43,108 nucleotides of DNA from Paenibacillus sp. 32O-W (GTDB lineage Bacteria > Bacillota > Bacilli > Paenibacillales > NBRC-103111), in the NCBI RefSeq assembly GCF_007679495.1, contig NZ_VEGP01000047.1:1-43108 (forward strand). The letters are read 5' to 3'. The translations under genes and the position numbers were made by a program. The notes below the pieces were generated by a model. That model searched no databases, was not told the DNA's origin, and saw nothing but the letters and a program-made list of their open reading frames with translations. Of this stretch, positions 40,734-43,108 are shown in pieces. How positions within the stretch are numbered: the stretch's first letter is position 1; each line of letters opens with the position of its first letter.

Positions 40734-40774
40734 AGGGAGGATGCAGCTTTACAGCATCCTCCCTGTTCTTCTTC
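40734..40774 (+). terminator. Terminator of the sigma/anti-sigma operon
   Basis: A perfect 11-pair stem AGGGAGGATGC / GCATCCTCCCT with a nine-base loop (40734-40764), then a T-rich tract, 70 bases after the anti-sigma stop codon. Confidence 0.88.
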
Positions 40775-40786
40775 TCCCATCTTCTC

Positions 40787-41075
40787 TATCTTTCTTTTCC
40801 CATCTTCTCAATTTTCTCTTGTCCCTAACCCTCAACCTTTCTTTTCTCATCTTCTCTATCTTCCCTTGTACCTGACCCTCTATCTTTCTTTTCCCATCTT
40901 CTCAATTTTCTCTTGTCCCTAACCCTTTATCTTTCTTTTCCCGTCTTCTCAATCTTCTCTTGTCTCTAACCTCTATCTTTCTTTTCTCATCTTCTCAATC
41001 TTCTCTTGTCCCTAACCCTCTATCTTTCTTTTCCCATCTTCTCAATTTTCTCTTGTCCCTAACCCTTTATCTTCC
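40787..41075. repeat. 47-bp pyrimidine-rich tandem repeat, six copies
   Basis: The anchor CTTGT recurs at 40818, 40865, 40912, 40959, 41005 and 41052, spacing 47, 47, 47, 46 and 47. The unit is almost only C and T on the plus strand: TATCTTTCTTTTCCCATC, then TTCTCAATTTTCTCTTG, then TCCCTAACCC. 47 is not a multiple of three, so it is not coding. It fills the gap between the sigma operon terminator and the hflX stop codon. Confidence 0.9.
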
Positions 41076-41146
41076 TCTTACCGTACTCCTCATAAACTCC
41101 TATTCGCCCCATCTTGCCTTGGTTTCTGTCAACTCCGAATCTGGTA

Positions 41147-42415
41147 TTATTCTTCAGAGATGACATAATGCCGATACTTATCCCAATCAGCCTTCTTGCA
41201 TTCCAGAGTCAATTTGGTTCCTTCCTGCTCGTATTCGGTGGCAAGTACATGCGCCTTTTCATTGAAATAAGAAACAAGCTGGCCCTGATCATATGGAATC
41301 AGCATGACACAGGAGACGTAATCTTTAAAAATATGACTACCGATCAATCCGACCAGTTCTTCTATGCCTATTCTCTGTTTAGCGGATAAATACACCGCCT
41401 CCGCCTGCACGTCGGGAACCTTTTTTTGCGTTAAATCGGCTTTATTGTAGGCATAAATTGTCGGGACGTCCTTTACGCCTATTTGCTTTAAGGTTTCATT
41501 AGTTATATTTATTAACTGCTCGTAGTAAGGGTTGGAGTAATCCACCACGTGAATGAGCAAGTCGGCTTCGGCGGCCTCTTCCAGCGTAGAACGAAAGGCT
41601 TTGACCAGATGATGCGGCAGCTTGCTCACAAATCCGACCGTATCCGTCAGCAAGAAAGATTTATTATCCTGAAGGGTAATGTTGCGAATTGAAGTATCCA
41701 GAGTGGCAAACAGCATATCCTTCTCAAAAACCTGTTTATTCTCGGCAGAAGGGCTAAACAACTCCACCATGGCATTCATAATCGTCGACTTCCCGGCATT
41801 GGTATAGCCTACCAACGAAACAACCGGAATTTCATTTTTGCGGCGCTGCTTCCGTTGGGTTTGTCGATGAGCGACAAGCGATTCCAATTCTTTGTTAAGA
41901 GCGGATATTCTCTCCTCAATCCTTCTGCGGTCCAGCTCCAGCTTAGTTTCTCCGGCCCCCCTGTTTCTCGTTCCTACTCCCCCGCTCTGCCTTCCCAACG
42001 AATTTCTTAATCCGATGAGGCGGGGAAGCATATACGATAATTGGGCAACCTCTACCTGCAGCTGTGCTTCTTTCGTCTTCGCACGTTCTGCAAAAATGTC
42101 CAATATAAGCAAAGTCCGGTCAATCACCTTGCAATCAAGATCTGCTTCCAAATTACGAATTTGCGATGGGGAGAGTTCATCGTTAAAAATCACCATGTTG
42201 GCGTCCTTCTCCGCAATCAGAGAAAGCACATCTTGAATTTTCCCGGTCCCAATGTAATGGGAAGGGTTCACACGAGTTAAATTTTGGGTCAGTTCCCCCA
42301 CTACCTCCACGTGGCATGCGGCCGCCAGATTGGCCAATTCCTGCATGGAATACTCAAAATCGGTATGTTGATTAAGGTTAACGCCGACCAAAACGGCTTT
42401 CTGTATAAGTTCCAT
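41147..42415 (-). CDS. hflX: GTPase HflX
   Basis: A 422-residue HflX-family GTPase. The N-terminal HflX domain includes VNPSHYIGTGKIQDVL and the loop GGVGTRNRGAGETKLELDRRRI, followed by a coiled-coil linker. The G domain has G1 GYTNAGKST, G3 DTVGF and G4 NKAD, with a C-terminal domain to the end. HflX binds the large ribosomal subunit and splits stalled or hibernating 70S ribosomes; in several Firmicutes HflX relatives give low-level macrolide/lincosamide resistance. ATG 42415 is eight bases after GGAGG; the longer frame at 42439 has no ribosome site. It is monocistronic, with a near-consensus promoter, and lies between two minisatellites. Confidence 0.95.
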   Translation of the reverse strand: MELIQKAVLVGVNLNQHTDFEYSMQELANLAAACHVEVVGELTQNLTRVNPSHYIGTGKIQDVLSLIAEKDANMVIFNDELSPSQIRNLEADLDCKVIDRTLLILDIFAERAKTKEAQLQVEVAQLSYMLPRLIGLRNSLGRQSGGVGTRNRGAGETKLELDRRRIEERISALNKELESLVAHRQTQRKQRRKNEIPVVSLVGYTNAGKSTIMNAMVELFSPSAENKQVFEKDMLFATLDTSIRNITLQDNKSFLLTDTVGFVSKLPHHLVKAFRSTLEEAAEADLLIHVVDYSNPYYEQLINITNETLKQIGVKDVPTIYAYNKADLTQKKVPDVQAEAVYLSAKQRIGIEELVGLIGSHIFKDYVSCVMLIPYDQGQLVSYFNEKAHVLATEYEQEGTKLTLECKKADWDKYRHYVISEE

Positions 42416-42456
42416 ATAAGTTTCCTCCGAAATCATCATGAGCCATCAGCTTCATT

Positions 42457-42485
42457 ATTATAAAACTACTCCTTTATTTTATCAA
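42457..42485 (-). promoter_or_regulatory. Promoter of hflX
   Basis: On the minus strand TTGATA (42485-42480), exactly 17 bases, then TATAAT (42462-42457). The leader would be only about 35 bases. An imperfect inverted repeat, ATTCATCCC / GGGAATGAAT, lies just upstream (42491-42512). Confidence 0.78.
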
Positions 42486-42664
42486 AGAACATTCATCCCA
42501 TTCGGGAATGAATAGTTATATTTGTTTTTGGGCAGCCTCATACCCGTTTTTTTGTTAGGCTTCCTTGAAACCACCGTCACGAAATATCCCTCCTATTCCT
42601 CTGTTTGTTCCTCTGCTTGCCTCCCTCCTCTCACCTAAAATCTCTTTCTAGAACCTTTGACTGT

Positions 42665-43108
42665 CATTATCTCTCTGCAGTCCCTCTGACTGTTATCCCA
42701 TTCGCTCAGTCTTTATCTGCAACTTCGTCATCTCTATCCCCTCTTTTGGTTATTATCCCGTTTACTCAGGACCTGTTAGGCCATCATTATCTCTCTCCAG
42801 TCCCTCTGATTGTTATCCCGTTTACTCAGTTTCTGTTTAGCCGTCATTATCTCTCTCTAGTCCCTCTGACTGTTACCCCGTTTACTCAGTTTCTGTTTGG
42901 CCGTCATTATCTCTCTCTCTAGTCCCTCTGACTGTTATCCCGTTTACTCAGTTTCTGTTTGGCCATCATTATCTCTCTCCAGTCCCTCTGACTGTTATCC
43001 CGTTTACTCAGTTTCTGTTTGGCCGTCATTATCTCTCTCTAGTCCCTCTGACTGTTATCCCGTTTACTCAGTTTCTGTTTGGCCATCATTATCTCTCTCC
43101 AGTCCCTC
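42665..43108. repeat. 60-bp tandem repeat running off the window end, seven units plus a partial
   Basis: CATTATCTCTC-type unit starts fall at 42665, 42725 (degenerate), 42785, 42845, 42905, 42967, 43027 and 43087, with period 60 except one 62-base unit caused by an extra CT. Later units are almost identical; the first two are diverged. Two linked variants alternate: GCCATC with CTCTCCAG, and GCCGTC with CTCTCTAG. The 62-base unit breaks the reading frame that otherwise passes through, so it is not coding. Confidence 0.92.

Noticed and set aside
42340-42453. Short upstream frame (25 codons, MKLMAHDDF...) overlapping the hflX start as a possible attenuation leader peptide
   Set aside because: The mapped promoter boxes put the transcription start almost at its ATG, and it has no usable ribosome site, so translation is doubtful.
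42605-42922. Plus-strand frame of 105 codons with a 20-residue repeat
   Set aside because: It is created by the 60-bp minisatellite; the 62-base unit shifts the frame and the composition is not protein-like.
40787-43108. CRISPR-like arrays
   Set aside because: Units are contiguous and nearly identical throughout with no unique spacers, and no cas genes are present; these are minisatellites.

Overview
The window reads as chromosomal DNA of a spore-forming Firmicute, most likely Paenibacillus or a close relative. The evidence is gene content: a YesM/YesN-type two-component pair beside a sugar ABC transporter, a PdaA-type spore-cortex deacetylase, a CYP102 P450-reductase fusion under a Bm3R1/FatR-like TetR, an MhqR-type quinone-response cluster, a very large secreted heparinase-family lyase with a FIMAH-like C-terminus, and strong AGGAGG ribosome sites. 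No rRNA, tRNA, CRISPR array, transposase or phage gene was seen. Most genes lie on the minus strand.

Layout. 0.1-1.2 kb: GNAT acetyltransferase and histidine phosphatase. 1.4-7.6 kb: a DUF4127 protein, a TIM-barrel-like protein, a 7TMR-DISM hybrid histidine kinase broken by an internal deletion, and an M55 D-aminopeptidase. 7.8-9.0 kb (+): a winged-helix protein fused to a GyrB-like GHKL domain that lacks the catalytic glutamate. 9.2-13.3 kb: DHA2 efflux pump, orphan solute-binding lipoprotein, PdaA. 13.4-14.0 kb: repeat region. 14.0-17.9 kb: TetR plus CYP102-type P450, with two matching palindromic operators. 18.0-20.9 kb: MarR regulator, DoxX protein, ring-cleaving dioxygenase, esterase and a truncated flavin reductase, an mhq-like quinone/hydroquinone detoxification cluster. 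21.1-22.0 kb (+): a second CE4 deacetylase. 22.5-29.0 kb: MalF/MalG permeases, binding lipoprotein, YesM-type kinase and AraC-type response regulator. 29.8-37.0 kb: 1712-residue polysaccharide lyase and a cytoplasmic GH2 glycosidase, both with cre-like sites upstream. 37.2-38.6 kb: FMN reductase and a cysteine-free Cu/Zn SOD. 38.9-40.7 kb (+): ECF sigma factor and anti-sigma factor. 41.1-43.1 kb: HflX, flanked by two unrelated-period pyrimidine-rich minisatellites.

How the genes work together. The 22.5-37.0 kb block looks like a polysaccharide-use locus: a secreted lyase cuts the polymer, the ABC importer takes up the products under a YesMN sensor-regulator, and GH2 finishes hydrolysis inside. 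The importer has no ATPase gene here, so a shared MsmX-type ATPase is probably used. The 14-21 kb block is a xenobiotic and fatty-acid/quinone response area with two self-contained repressor-operator modules.

The least conventional items are the wHTH-GyrB fusion with degenerate ATPase motifs; a dispersed intergenic element of about 235 bp (two copies, 15.6 kb apart) whose three hairpins are conserved; a 51-bp tandem array behind the P450 gene; and the 47-bp and 60-bp minisatellites around hflX.
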